Shown in pieces: positions 1 to 15,000 of a stretch of DNA of 64,000 bases. The first letter of the stretch is position 1, and the number at the start of each line of letters is the position of its first letter. The position numbers and the translations under genes were made by a program. Source of the DNA: Panagrolaimus kolymaensis (taxonomy: Eukaryota; Nematoda; Chromadorea; Rhabditida; Panagrolaimidae); the NCBI GenBank assembly GCA_028622995.1, contig JAJQJQ010000030.1, positions 806,001 through 870,000 of the forward strand. The letters run 5' to 3'. The notes below the pieces were generated by a model. The model saw nothing but the letters and a program-made list of their open reading frames with translations. It was not told where the DNA came from and searched no databases.

Positions 1-3000
1 GTTGTGGACGATGATGACATATCAAAGAACATATTCGTTCCTTCTTCAGATTTCTTATCAAATCCATCTGCTGAAGTTGACGACAACATCGTTGTTTGCT
101 TTTTATGTTTTTTAATTTTAATTTCGGGTGTTGAATCATTTTCATCTCCATCATGATGTTGATGATGAACTTTTCGTTTTCTATTCATCGTCGTCGATCC
201 ATCATCAAAACCTCCAAGATTTTTGAATGATTTTTTAAGTTTGGGTGTTGTTTCAGGGGATTGCAAATTTTCTTTCTTTGAAATAAAATCTTTTTCTTTT
301 CGTTGTTGTTTAAATTGTTGTTGTAGTTGTTGTTGCTTTTCTTCTCGAATTTTCTTTTGTTGCTTCCTTTCTTTGCTCATGAACGATGGAATTTGTTGGA
401 TATCTTCGGTCTAAAATTATCAAATTTTTAGTTTTGTTTTTTTGGATGTTAAAAGTATAATTTTGGTCAGCGAAAACGAAAAAAGGCGCCAACCGTCTCG
501 ACATTAAAAATACTAAGCTTTTTAATTTATTAAACTTACTTTAATTTTCTTAACATCCTGTCCAAATCCACAGATTCCATCTTCACCTTCTTTAGACATT
601 TGCTCTTTTCGCTTTTCTTTTCGCTCCTTTTTCCTTTGAATTCGTTCCTCTTCTTTTTTGCGTGCTTCTTCTTCAGCTGCAAGTTTAGCAGCCTTTTTCT
701 TTTCTTTTCGTTCACGTTTTTCCTTTTTTTCAAGATTTCTTTGTGCTGCCGCAATAGCTTTAGCCCCTTCATCGCTACTTTCATCCGCTCCAAATACATC
801 AGACATATCGATTTTAGTTGGGGCTGGAGAATCATCGGATTTATCTTCATCACTTCCCGATGAACTTCTACGAGGTTTTCGAGATTGTTGTTGTTGTTTA
901 TTTAAACGTTTTAAAACATTTTTTTGATCATTTTTAAGTGAAGACCTTCGAGAAGTTGTATCTCGAGTGGTTTCATTATCGTCTGAATCATCAGTGTCAT
1001 CGGATTTCATGAAACTCGAAGATGGCCCAGGTTTTTCTGATTCATTATCCGAAGAAATATCTCTCAAAGCAGATTTAAGCTGATTTTTTTGTTTTTCTAG
1101 TTCCTTTCTTGCTCGCCGTTGTTCCTTTGTTTCTTCCGAGGATGATTTTCGACGCTCTTCTTTAGCTTTAATTTTTTCTGCTTCTCTCTCCTTTTCTTTA
1201 GCCCGCAATTCTTTTTCCTTCTTTTTCTTTTTCTTTTCCATTATTTCTTTTTCATATGAACCCAACAATTTCTTTTTCTTTAATGAATTTTGTGATGTGG
1301 TGGAACTTGCAGCTTCTGAATCCACATCCATGCTGAATGAGGCTTTACTAAATGATGGGGGTTCAGAAGCATCTGTGTCTTCTGAATCAAGGACAATTCG
1401 ATTTTGCTAAAAAAAATAAAAAAGTTAAAACTTTTTTTTAAAATATGCGAGTTTTTTAATTTTATACTTACAAATCTTTTCTTTTTTCTTTCAATCGCTT
1501 CCAATGCAGCTTTTCGATTTTGAGCTTGCACATCATCTTTAGCCCCGGAAGTTCTACGCTTAATTCGATCATAAAGTGATAAACCTCCTGTGCTTCCTTC
1601 AATGGGTTCAGGGCCTTGTGAAAGTAAACGTTTATAATCGCTTTTAATACTCTTCTAAAAAAAAAATCACGTTGATACTTATGTCGTCTTCCACCACAAA
1701 AAAATAATGTTTATAATTCTTACCATTCCTGCAGCTGCAATGGAATCGGATGACGCATCACTGTCATCACTTTCATCACTTCCATGTTGCTTCTTTTTAT
1801 TTTTCTTTATTGAATCTTTATCCTTTTCTTTATCCTTTCGCTTTTTAGTTTTTTCTTTTTCCTTTAAAGCTTCCAATTCTTTACGCTTTCGTTTTGCTTC
1901 TTTCTTTTCAGCTTTTCTCTTTTCTCGTTCCTTTTCTTTTTCCTTTTCTCGATTTCCACTTCCAAGCAGACGACTGAGATATTCATCTTCCTCTTGTTCG
2001 GGTTGTTGTTGTTCTTCATCCTTTTTCTTTTTCTTTTTAGATTTTTTATCTGTTAAACCCATGAGTGTATTACTTCGATCAAATTTAGATGAATTATTAT
2101 TATTCTTTTTTACTGGGGTGGACGAACTCGTGGATGAATCACGTCGTAATTTTTCACCAATACCTTTTAAGGTTCCCAAATTTCCAAATGATGGTGGAAT
2201 TTCCCTGTGTTTTGAAATTGGAGCTGAAGCTGGAATGGTTGGAGTAGTATTTGTTGTTGTTGTTGGAATCATCATAGTTTGCATACTTGGTTTCTTTTCT
2301 TGTCGTTGTTGTTTGAGCATTCCTGATTGCTTTGTTGACAACGAAGTAGCAATATCTTTTTGAACGGCTCCAGCTGTAGTTCCAGCGGTTGTAGCTAATC
2401 TTGGTCGGGCCAAAATTGAAATAGAATTTTTATCTGGAGTTTGTGGAGTTCCACTTCCACCAAATTTATTATTTCCCGATCCACTATTTCCAAATGGAGT
2501 TGAAGGTGTGGAAACTTTTGATGACGAAGGTGTTGAAGATTGAGCTCTCATAGAATTATTATTAAAATTTAAATTCATATTTCCAACACTTTTTTCTCGA
2601 ATATTTGTCGTTTGTTGTGGCATTTGTGACATTTGCATAAATGGCAATGGCGGAGGAGGTAGTTGAGTTTGAGTTTGGGGTGTAAACATTTTTGCGCCTT
2701 GTAACAATAAAGCCATTTGATTATTTGGTGTATATAATGGAATATGTGGAGATATCGCAGAATTAGCTGAAGGATTCATAGACATATTTTTTGGAGTCGA
2801 TAAAGCGCTACTTCCACCCGCTGCACTCATACCCATAGGCGATGGAAGTTGTTGAGAACCAAAACCAAGAATGCCACCACCCGAAATAGGAATGTGTAAA
2901 CTTTGTTGCCTTGAAATTGGAGAAGGTGTGGGCGGTTGAATTCCTCCAAAACCTGATAATCGCCTGCTATTACTTCCACTTGGTGAACCCAACATTGGAG

Positions 3001-6000
3001 ATTTTATTGAAACCGCCGATAAAGTTTGTTGCAAAGTTTCATTATTTCGATTATTCATGGAATTATTATTTTGAGATGGAATAGAAATTTTTAAAGGATT
3101 TTTTTCTTTTGTCACCGAAGTTGTTGACGTTTTAAATTTCTCCAACCTCTCTGCTATTCTTGAAGGCAATTCAGTTCGAGTTGGAGTTGAATTCGAGGAT
3201 GAACTGGATAATCGAGCTCTGGGTTGATCAGATGAGAAATTTATAGGTGGAAAAGAAAAATGTGAAGCAGCTAAAAAATAAAAATAATTAATTTTATTAA
3301 TTTGAATCTTTTTTATAAAAAAATAAATTATGCACTTACGTTTTCGATTATTATGTTCTTTATCATATTGAACCAACCAATATAAAACTAATCTGGGGAC
3401 ATCTTTTTTGGGATATGGAGAAGTTCTAGGATCCATTTCAGGAATTCTATAATGATTTTTAAATGGGCTACATGTAAATACTCTTGGTTGATTATTTGTT
3501 AATGGAGCAGGATGGAGGGGCTTATTAGCATTAATATTGAGTTTTTGATGTGACATCGATTGTGATCCTCCAGAAGCTAAGCGTTTGTCAATATGACCAG
3601 CTGGAATATGTTGTGAATCCTTTCGAAGAAGTTGGTGAGTTCGTTCTTGAATTGAAAGTCGATCAGAAGAAATTTGACCTCCATGATTTGGAATTTTAGA
3701 AGTACCTTGACCAGATGATTCAAGTTGGGGTGCAATTGGTGGAGGATCCAATGAACTTCGTCGACCTCCAGCTCCAAAATTGCGTTCTAAGGTTTGAGAA
3801 GATTCCGCCACACCAATTTTTTGTTGTTTTTGTTGATGTTCGTATTTTTTCTTGGATTCAGCATTATTACTTTCATTATTATCAGAATGATTGGAAGTTG
3901 AAGAAATACTTGAACCATCTGATTTTCTTCTTTCTCGTCTACGTTGTTGTTGCTCAGGTTCTCGACTTTTTGAACGTCGTCTATTACTTTTTGAATCTCC
4001 ACTCCGATTTTCATATTCTCCTCGACCTCCTTGTCTATCGCGTTCTCTTCGACGATCATAATCTGGAGTGGATTTATGACTAGTTGGAGACGATCGCTGA
4101 TATCTTCGATGAAACATATCTCCTCCGGCACTGCCTCCACCAGGAGTTGAATTATTTGATCCAATATTATTATTTCCCAATGTATCAGAAATAATGAGTG
4201 GAGGAGGTTGAGATAAATTAGGATTTTGAATAACCGCAAATGAACTTGATGAACGAATTAATTCCCTTGGTGGATTTGGTGGAGGAGCAAGCAAAGGTGG
4301 AGGAGGTTGTGAAGTATCTACAATTCGTACTAAACCCCCTTGTTGGGCCTGCTGCTGCTGTTGTTGGGCTTGTTGTTGAGCTTGTTGAATTTGTTGTTGC
4401 TGTTGTTGAATAAATCCATGAAAAGGATTATTTGTGGACGACACTGAGGCTGTGGATGGAATAGATGGTGGAGGTTGAGTTAATAATTGATTAGCGGTTG
4501 GAGGCTTTTTTGCACGTTCAACAAAAAAATCTTGTAATTTATCCGAACAAAAATCCACGTGAATTAATGGTTGTTGTTGAGACGAAGAATTTTCGGATGG
4601 TGCAAAAGATCTAAAAAATGAGGAAATATAAATAAAAATAATTTAAAATGTCGAAGAAAAATGAAATTTTTTTTTTAAACTAATAAATTTATATTAGCTT
4701 TGCTTTTTAAATAAATGGTTGCTGCCATAAATGGATTTAGACATAAAAGTGTTTTACAAAGATAGTAAACAAGCGATTAAAAAAATAAAGAAAAATTAAA
4801 TAAGAGGCAATAAAAAAAAACTAAAAATTGAGAGATTGGAATGAAATTTTAGAGGATAAATTATTGAAGAAAGAAAAAATGACGATCTTAGACATTACAC
4901 ATACGTTTCGAGTTTTTTCTGCTCAAATATATTTCAAAAAAAGTCTTCGAGCTAAGGAATATCGCAATTATTTCGCGCTATAACTCAACAAAAAATTAAC
5001 AAAAAAAATTTTAAATTAAACTCCAAAAATTTTTTAAATTAAAACTTTTGTCAACTGTCTATGTTTACGGGTGCATACTTCGAAAAAACTAAACTAAATT
5101 TTCGCATTCCTAAACAAAGTTTCAAAGGTTTTTTCTAAAAATTTTAATGATTCACTTCCGTAAATAAAAGGCAGCAAATTACATCAACACTGGCAACAAT
5201 TAACTAAGAAGAAACGTTTTTTACTTTTATTTCTTTTTTCTTAAAACTATTACTCTCAACCAATTCATTTATTTAGTTAGTAAAAGGATAAATCTCTAAA
5301 CTTTTAAATAACTTAACTGAAAGCACCTTTTCTCACTTTCTAACTCACAAAAAAAGCTCAAATTGATTGAAACACGTATTTTTTTAAAAAGCTTAAACCA
5401 TTTTCAAGATGAAAAAAAAAATTGACAAGTAGCATGCTTTTGCTTTTGCTTTTTTGTTTTAACAAGCAAAAAAAAAAATGATTTTGGTAAATATTGCAGC
5501 AGCGACTTCCATTAGGTAGCTAGCGATATTACAGAAAACATGCAGAAAAAAATGAGAGGAAGAAGACAAAACAAAAAGAGTACTGAACACAATAAAAATG
5601 TCGATGTGTGTTAGCGAGCACATTTTGGGTTTTTTGATTCCTTTACTCATTGCAGTAGTGGCAAAACTATGTTTCCAACCAGACAGACAAACAAACAAAA
5701 AACTAAACAAAAATGTTGGCTGGGACAGAAGAAGAATCAAAAAAGAAATTCAATCAGTATTTTAGATAAACACACGTATGTATGATTCAACTTTTTCTTA
5801 ATGCCTAAAGTTTCAAAGTTTAATACCTTGCAAAAGATTTTTTTTTAAAAAAGAAGTAGGTTTAATTGTAGCTAATTTTTTAGTGAGTTTTAAAACTTAA
5901 GTTTGGCCCAATAAAAAAAAGATTATAAACTTTGCGTGATTTTAATATTATTTTTTTAATAAGCATATTGAGGCAATAATACGCCTCCACTTCTTCTGGT

Positions 6001-9000
6001 TACAAAGAAAAAACTATTTTATTTTTTAAATCTAAAAATTATGAAGAGGCGAGGAGACTAAAACAAAGACCTTAAGGCAAAAATAACTAAACCAAGAAGA
6101 GACTTGCTTCATACATACTTTTTTGGCATCATATTTCTTTAGATTCTAATTAATAAAAAAAAATATTCATCTTTTTATTTTGTTTGGTTTTAAAACAAAC
6201 ATAGAATTCCAGAACCTCGGGAGCCCAAGTAAGCTAATTAAGAAAGAAAAAAAGAGAGAGAAAAAAGTAAACAAACATGGAGAAATGGGATACATCCCAT
6301 GCTTAAAAGGAAAAAGGTTTGGAGGCGGCTTTAGATGAAAAAAAATATTCAAAAATCAATAAAAGAATTTTTCAACTCAAAAAACGAAAAAAAATTTCAT
6401 CCCAAAATACAACATAAATAGACTTAGAAAAAAAAGCTGATACCAATTTTTTTTTTATTTTCTTCCACTTTTCTAAATGGCTTTTTTTTAATCCTCCCTG
6501 GCTGTTGTTGTCTACGTAAATTCTTTTGGCTTATCACTTACTCACTTTTTATTATTGTTTGAGCAAGGGATAAGATAAAAAGCAATAACTAAATCTCACT
6601 TTTTTTTAAATCAAATATCTTACAACAGATAAAAGTAAAAACTCAAAAATAAATATTAGCGCGCTAACAACCAAAAAAAAAACATATATTGTTTTGTTTC
6701 TAAGTTTTTTTTTCTTTGAGTAGAAAATGACTAAGCAATTGACCTTTTAATAATTGTGGGATAAAAGAAGTTAGAAATAAGTGCCCAAGAAAAATAAAAG
6801 AACGAGAGAAAGAAATAATAAAAAACATTAAAAAACATTTCTCTCTCAAAGTAATGAAATAAAAATAAAAAAGGAAATGTCAGAAGTGAAGCGAAGGAAT
6901 TCTTTCTTCTTTTCTTTCTTTTTTTGATTCTCAATTTGCATGTATGCCTTTTTTTGTTTCTGTCTCAATAAACAAAAAAAGGCGAATATTTCTTTTATGC
7001 ATTTTTTATGGAAATCTTTGAGTTAAAAAAAAGTCTATTAAGTTTTAGAAGAAAAAAAGGTTTATTTAAGAAATTTGAAAATTAAGGAAAATTCTAAAAA
7101 CTCCCAACAAAAAAAAAGCATTTTGAATCTTAGAAGAATGGATGCTTTCAAAATGTTTTTTTTTTGCTAATCTGGAAGCCCTGAAATGACTTTCTACGTG
7201 ATGCTATATGACTGCCATTTTTTTAAAAGCCACAACAAAAAATAGCAAGCATTGTGAAACAAGGGAAACCTTTGAATTATCAACTGCAAAACTCTTTTTT
7301 TTAAACGCCTCGCAATAATAAAAAAAAATGGCCTAAAAAAGTGACGAAAAGCTTTGCTAATTTTTTTGTAGCTTTCAAAAAAATAATAACAATAATAAAG
7401 ATTGCGTTTTAAAAAAAAGTCATTTGTGAGGTAGACTAGCTAGCTTACTTAAGTATAAATGTCATTAATACAAAACCATTACAGACGACTTAGAGACTCA
7501 ATTAACTAACTTCCCATCGCAAGCAATTTTATTTTTAAAAGAAATATGAAAACTACAAATTTATGTGATAAATAATAATTTTTTTAAATGAAAAATAAAA
7601 TAAAGTTGTGCCAAGGCAGGAAAAAAGCTGTAATAAGCCGCTATTAAATGGCAAAGAAAAAAATATATATTAAAGAACGATCTCTTTTTTTTAATAACAC
7701 CAACTGCATAGAAAAAAGTAATAATTATTCCTAAACTTAAACTTAAAAATAAAAGAATAAGTCTTTGCGCGTGAAGCAAAGAAAAAAAGTTTTATTCCTA
7801 AAAAAATTTGGCGCGAAAAAAATGAAAAGAAAAAACTTTTAATTTTACTTTGAAAGAAGGAAAGAAAATTGGACACTTTAAAAAAAAAAAAAGAAAAAAC
7901 GTGAGAATGAATGAGCGACTACTGACAGGGAGGGAGATTTTTTTTTTGCTTTCGTATTTGTGTTTTTTTTTTGTTAAAAATTCTAAAAAGCTAAAATGAA
8001 GCCAAAAAGGAAAGAGGGAAAGGCAGTCGCAGAAGAGAAGAAACAGAGGATGGAGAGATGGAGATAAAGCTAACTCTTTTCATGGAATAAAAAAAGTAAA
8101 AAAAAGCATGAGAAAAAAAAGAGGCGGGAATTGATTTTTTTTTTCATCTAAAAAGCCACAAAAAAAAAGAAAGAAAGGAAATGGAAGGCTTTTAAGCAGC
8201 AACAACAAAAAACATGTATGTGTATTATTATTTGATGAAGCAGAAATGAAAAAAAAGAAGTTTAAAAAAACTAAACATAAAAAGTAGAGAGAAAAAAAAA
8301 GACCAGCAACAACGTTGTCGTCGTATACTCCTACTTACTAATCATGGCATGGTAAAGGAGTTGCGTGTCTACGTGTAGAAAAAAAAAAGAGCTGTGTCAT
8401 ACTTTTTTTTGTTTGTTGTTGCGGGTTAATAATAAAAAAAATAGGATTAATAAAAGTAAAAAAAAGGTAAAGGTTTTTCGTTGGCAAGCTAGAGTGTTGA
8501 GTAATATTAATTCCCTTTTGCCTTGTTTTTTAAAGTAATTATTATTATTGTGAGAAAAGCTAATTATTATTAAACGTTTAAATAAGTAAGTAAGCAAGCA
8601 CAAAATATACATAGAAAAAGGTTTTGAAGTAAAGCCAGAAAAAAAAGGTGGATTTGTCATCAAAAAAAAAGTTATAAAATTATGGTTCTCAGAAAATTAA
8701 GAAAAAAAATAGTATCTTTTTTTGTAGCTTATTATTTACAATGTTTTTGTTGTTGCAGAGGTGATGGTGGTTGTGGCTAATTAGAGACTATCAAATGCAT
8801 AAAATTAAAATAAACGTGAGCTTTTTAAAAAAAAGTAGTGAGAATATTTTTTTTGTTATAAAAATAAGAGCTTTCATGAAAAAAATAATTAGCATAAAAC
8901 CTTTTAACAAAATAATTTGGGTTTAAAATCGCCTTAGTGTTTTTGTCTATTAAAGCTGAAAAATAAACATCATAAAAAAAACGCAAATTTTGAACTTCAA

Positions 9001-12000
9001 AAAAAAGAAGAAATGAAAAGAATAAAAATCAAAAAATGGTTTAAATTACACACAAAAAAATTTTTAACTTCTAACTAACTTTCTTTCTTCTCTCTTTTAC
9101 CGCCAATTTCGAAATCATCAAAAAATAAAAACAGTCTAAGTATTTTTTTTCTTCTTCTATTTTTTGTCTTTTCTATCCACAAAAAAAAACTTAAAACTAA
9201 AAGTAAGAAAAAGAAAAAAAGAAATCACACGCTGTGAAAGTATTAAGTAAGTAAGGAATAAAGGGAGGAAGGGATGGTTGCGAGGAATGACGCTGACGAC
9301 GACGGCAACAAAAAAAAATATATGAAAAGAAAAATGACAAAAATCGATGACCACAAAAAGAGGAAACAAGAAAACTTGTGTCCTCTAACTCCATAAAAAA
9401 GGAAAGAATAAAGAGAAAGAAAAAAATATGGAGAATGAACTTTCATGGAATAAAACTCTTTTACAAAAGTCCATAGATTATTGCCTATGAAAATAAAGAA
9501 GAAAAGTTTTTTTGTTGAAAAAATATTATAAAATTTTTTTGAGAGTAAAGTAATAAAATCAAAAAAAAATATTGTTGTGACTCTCCATCTCTCTTTCTAT
9601 CTACCTAGTTTCTCCAAATAATGGCAACGACAACCATTAAAATAAAAGCAAAGCACACGAGTGAAATAAATTTGCTTATTTTAAAAAATCTCTCAAAAAA
9701 TCATTGAAAAAAGAAAGAAAACTTACATTTTATGATTTTTTATTTCATCCATAATTCTTGTAGCAATATCACGATGACGAAAAATTGCAATGGCTTCATG
9801 ACGAAATTGATCAAAAATAATTTCAGCTGAATCATGAGCCGCCTTTAGTTTGGCGGTGAAATCTTCTTTCGTAAAAATTCTTGGAATTTCTCCTATCCAT
9901 AATTTATTTGAAGTTTTAGTTTTGCCCCAATTTAATCGATATTTATTAAATTTATTTGTATTTGATGATTTTCCAGAAAATTCATCTGATGAATAATAAT
10001 GATGAATTGTGTGCATAACAGAAAGAATATCAGGAAATTGAATAAATGCATAAGGTGAAGGGGATTCAGGATTTTTAACTTCTATATCTATTATAGTTGC
10101 AACCACTCCAAATCGAGCTCTAAGTGTTTCGACTATGGGTTTCCTCTCGAGATTTCGAACATATAAAGTTCGAGAAGCTGCAGGATTTGTGGGTTTTATA
10201 TTTGTTAAATCTGGTATCATACTATTATGAATAATATTATTAGTATGTTGTTGATGATGAGAAGAAGATGAAGGAGGGGGAGGCTCTATTATTGATCCAT
10301 TTATTAGCACTGGAATAGCTGGAGGTGGAGGAAGTGAAGTGGATGGAACATTAGTTGTCGTCGGAGCTATATGTTTTGCATATATTCGAAATCCTTGTAT
10401 ATGATTTTTATTTAATTCTTCCACAAATTTATCTATCGTTGAATGAGGGGCTCTAAAAAAATGGAAAAAAAAACATTAATTTATGGATCTTGACACGATA
10501 ATTTTTAAAAAAACATTCGCTTTGAGACACTTTCGTGGATCGCGTAATGAAAATCAATTTTAGCGAAGGAAACTTACATTCTCAATAATACTGTAGCTCG
10601 ACGATCATCGGCTTCATCATTAACTGCATCAATGCAAACATCTATTTGAGAACAATAATCTTTAGCTAAATCTTCTATAAATCTTTTTTGATCTTCCTCT
10701 GTTACTAATAAAGTTGATGGAAGTCTATCAATTCGAACGGTATGAAATGTTGCTGTTTCACCTCCATCCAATTCTTTACTTTGCCGACGCCTAAAATACA
10801 TAAAATAAATAAAATATTTAATAAATCAATTTTGTTTTTGGGGAAAAAAAGTTTTGCTTCCTAAAATTAAAATCAAAAAACTGCTAAAATTCAAGTTTCT
10901 TTAATTTTCAAAACTTCCTTAAAAATTTTTGTAGTCAAATTTTTTTCTCAAAAATAAAAATCAATAATCCAAAGTTATAATCGAAGAAAAAAACTTTAAA
11001 AAGATTTTTTTAAAGAAACTCAGAGGAGTACCAATAATCAGTAAGTAATCATACTGGGGCGGTAAATTTACGGTCATCATTGTTCCTCGAACTCTCTCAC
11101 AAATTGTATGAAACGCAAGCGCGTTACACCACTCGACTATGAAAGAAGTAAAAAAATGTGAGAGAATTCAAAAGTCTTACATCCAACAAAGAATGATTTG
11201 TTGGGGAAAATGTAAAAATTGCTTACATGGAAGTAAAAAGTTGATTATTATTACCGCAAAAGTTGCTATAAAAATAAATAATGAATAATACACATATAAA
11301 AATAATGCTACGAAAAAGAAAAATCAAAATTAACACGAATGAAAAAAATTAAAGAAGAAAAAAATTGGAGAGTCTGAGTTGGAAGGTTTTTTTTGTTTCT
11401 GTGGTTTGACACTATTTTTTTTTTCACCGCAGAAAAATTTTTTTATGGTGGAATATATTTTATTTTTAACGCTGATAGATAGATAAGTAAATAGGTAGGT
11501 TAGGTAGGGTGATCTTGCGCAAATAACAAAAATATATTTATATCGAAAAGAGAGAGAAGATAGAAAAAATAAAAAGCGATGATGTTGGGTAGATAGAAAA
11601 AGAGTAAAAACGAAAAATAAATAACACCACAACCCAAAAAAAAAATGAAAAAAAATATTTTTTCAATCGATGTTGGGTCAATCGATCGCGGCGGCTCACC
11701 ACTACTACCTCTGTGTTTGCCGCCGCTGCTGCTGCAACAACAACATCGAAAACTAACCCGCAGCTCGCTGCTGCTGCTGTTGTAGTTGCAGTTGCTGGTG
11801 CTGCCGTTGAAGAAAAAAGAAAAGAAAGAAGAAGAGAAGTACACGATGAACGAAAAAAAAGAAAAAATAGACAACGAACGCGGAGGAGAGATAGAAAAAA
11901 GCAAAAAGGTGTATCTTCTCTTTTTTTTTTTTGGGTGGTGTGGTGGCAGAAAATAAATAGAGTAATAGTGTTTTTGGGATAAAAAAAATTTTTAGACAAA

Positions 12001-15000
12001 ATTATAAATTAAATAAAATGTTTTAAAGTTACAAATAAAGGTTTAGTTTTTGAATTTATTGACTGAAAAAAAAAGAAGCTAACTAAAAACTGCTGTTGCT
12101 AAAAATGGCTATAAAAAATGAAACATGAATCCTGTTTTATTTTATTTATTTTTTTCATGGATATAAAAAAAAAGTATGAAAAAAGAAAATAATTTATTTC
12201 CTATTTACGTCAGCTTTTGGGGAGGAGGAGAGGAAAGGAGAAAAATAAACTTTTTTTTAAAACTTTAAAACGCTTTTTTTCTAAAAAATAAAATAAAAAA
12301 GAAGAAACTAAACTAAAAAATGGATGTTTGTTTCTGGTCGTCGTGACCCAAAAACGAGAAGAAAAAAAAACATGCACGTTTTTATTTATTTTTTTCGAAG
12401 AAAATGAAAGTCTTTTTTTAAAAGGATTTTAAATGGAAAAAAAATGGAATGGTTTAAAAAAATATATTTAAACCCCAAAAAAAATATAAACAAATTTTAA
12501 AAATGACTATTTTTGATGAAATAAAAAATAAGATGGGGGATTCTTGGGATATCTTTTTTTTTGCAAAGTAAAAAGAATGTCCAAAAGCAAGCGACGACGA
12601 CGACGACTGGCAGCAGTTCTCTCAAACAAACACAAAAAAAAAATAGTAGCTGTCGACATTTTTTTTATTGATTGCTTTTTGCCTGCTTTGGCTGCTTTCT
12701 TTGCAACATCATCGACTGCTATTTTCCAGAGTCTAAAGAAGAAGAAAAAAAAGTCCAAGACTCAAAATTTAAAGCTTTTTCTTTCTTTTTTAAAGTTTGT
12801 CAATAAAAACTAAAAAAACTTTTAGAACCCCTAAAAGCAGCCAAAAAACTTTAAGCAAAAAAACTAAAGCATTTTCTGAAACTTTCAAAACTTAAAAAAA
12901 TGCAGAAAAAAGAAGGATTTTTAAAAGCTGTTTTACTATTATTTATTTATTTTTTTTTTTTTTGCAACGCATTTAAAAACGCTGAAACTAAAAAAAAAAA
13001 TTTTTTCCCTCAAGCGTTTTTCTTTTTCTTAGCATCCTTAACCTTTAGAAGAAAAAAAAAGATGGAAGTCGTGGTCCGGGATGAGATGAAGCGGTGGTTG
13101 CAGCTTGTTTCAACTCTATTTTTATTTTTAAACAAACAAATAAAAGTTTTTTTTAAAAAAGAGAGAGAAAAAAGCCTGCTCAATTTTTGTTTTTAATCAA
13201 TGCCGAAAAATCAGAAGAAAGAAAAAGCGAAGGTTAAAAAGTGAAAACGAAAAAATGGGAGAGATAAAAAAGATTGAAATCTCGAGGTGGAGGAAAACGA
13301 GGAGGAAAAAAACGTGAAAAAAATAACTAATAAGAAAGTTAAAAAATTGAGAGAGAGAGAGTTAAAAAAGGAAAAACAAGATATTTCCAAAACTATGATC
13401 GAGGAACAATGATGAAAGTAACATTATTTCTGGGGTATTTTAAATTACTATCAAATTTCTTGGTGGATATTGAAGAAAAAATTCGTAAAAAAAAAAGAAA
13501 AGAATGTTTAGACTTACGCCGCCATATTTGAATTGCTATCATCAAAAGAAAATCGTCGATCGGAAGAAGATGTGGTGGAAGATATGGGACTTATATTGGT
13601 TAAACCTCGCCACTTATCAGGGGATTCCGTTGTTGTTGAAGCAGTGGATGAAGTTGAATGTCTACAAAAATAAAACATGAAAAATAAGAAAATTCATGAG
13701 CAAAAAAAATGGAAGGCAATTTTTGAAGAGAAAAAGAAAAAGGAACCAAAAAATGCGACTATTCAAATTTGAGGTAATTAAAATTTTAAAGAATAATCTC
13801 TCCAAATGAAAACAAATATTATTTTTACTAGTTTTTAAGATAAAAAAACGTAAAATCACTTGAAAAATTAAAGGTATTTTTAAAATTTAAATAAAAACTA
13901 AAAGCTTTTAAAATTTTAAAATTGCTTAGAAAACAAAATTTTAGAAGAAACAAATCCTCAAAATAAGAAACAAAAAAGAATAAAGAAGTTTATTTTTCTT
14001 TTCTTCAACTCTCAATCTCAAAAAAAAAAAAAGAATTATTTTTTTAAAAACAACAAACACGAGAGGAGCAAGAGAAGTGGAGATGGAGGGGCTGGGTTGT
14101 TGCGTGCGATCGATTGTTAGTTAGTTAGTTGTTGGTTTTAGAAATATATTATGCAATTGACAGGGTCGAGTCAATCGAGTCGTCGTCGGTCGTGACTTGT
14201 TGTTATTATTATTGTCGTCGTCAAAGAAAAAAAGAAGAAAGAAAATGAGAAAAAAAAGTGTCAAAAATTTATAAAATAATAATTATCCGATTCGATGTTG
14301 TCAAACGTCAAAGAAAAAACGTATATAGAAAATAAAAAAAGGAAAAAATAGATTTTTGTGCAAAAAGAAAAAAAAATAGAATGAAAAAGGTGGAATAATT
14401 TTTTTGGATGAATGCAAGTCGCCTCAATTTTGACCTTGTTCAATCGGGAAGCAGCGAGGAGGAGGACAAAAAAATTCTTCCTCATTTTTTTTACGTTTTT
14501 TTCTTTTTCAAAGCAAAAATAAAAATAAAATATTTTTGAAAAAAAGGGAGGGAAAAAAGATGAAGAAGAAATAGGATGAAAGGCAGAGGCCAAAAAAAAG
14601 AAGCAGTAGTCAATCATCGAATTGAGTCCAACACAAACAACACGACGCCGACGACAAACAAGGATGAAAAAAAGAAGGACCCAAAAAAGGCGAGGAAAAA
14701 AAATCGTTATAGTTAGTCCCAAAATAAAAAAGAAGGATGGATGAGAAGAGAGAGAAGTGAAGAAAAAAAAACGAAGAGATAAGACGAGCAACGACGACGA
14801 CCATCCAAAAAAAAAAAGTAGTGAGGGTTGTTGTTGGTTAAAAATATATGAATATTTATTTTTAATGTGGTTGCAAAAAGAATATTTAAAAAAACGATAA
14901 ACGTTTATTTATTTTTTATGAGAAAAAAAGGAAAGTGGGTGAAATCGGGCGTGTGCTTGTTGATTTAAAAAAAAAAAATAGGAAGAGGGAAAGTTGGTTT

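Noticed and set aside
1707..2363. Long plus-strand open frame opposite spen exon 7
   Set aside because: It is the antisense of the Lys/Glu- and Ser-rich spen coding exon; Phe/Ser-rich translation with no domain and no splice logic.
12900..13196. 98-aa plus frame in a spen intron
   Set aside because: Phe/Lys translation of poly-T and poly-A DNA within a spliced intron.
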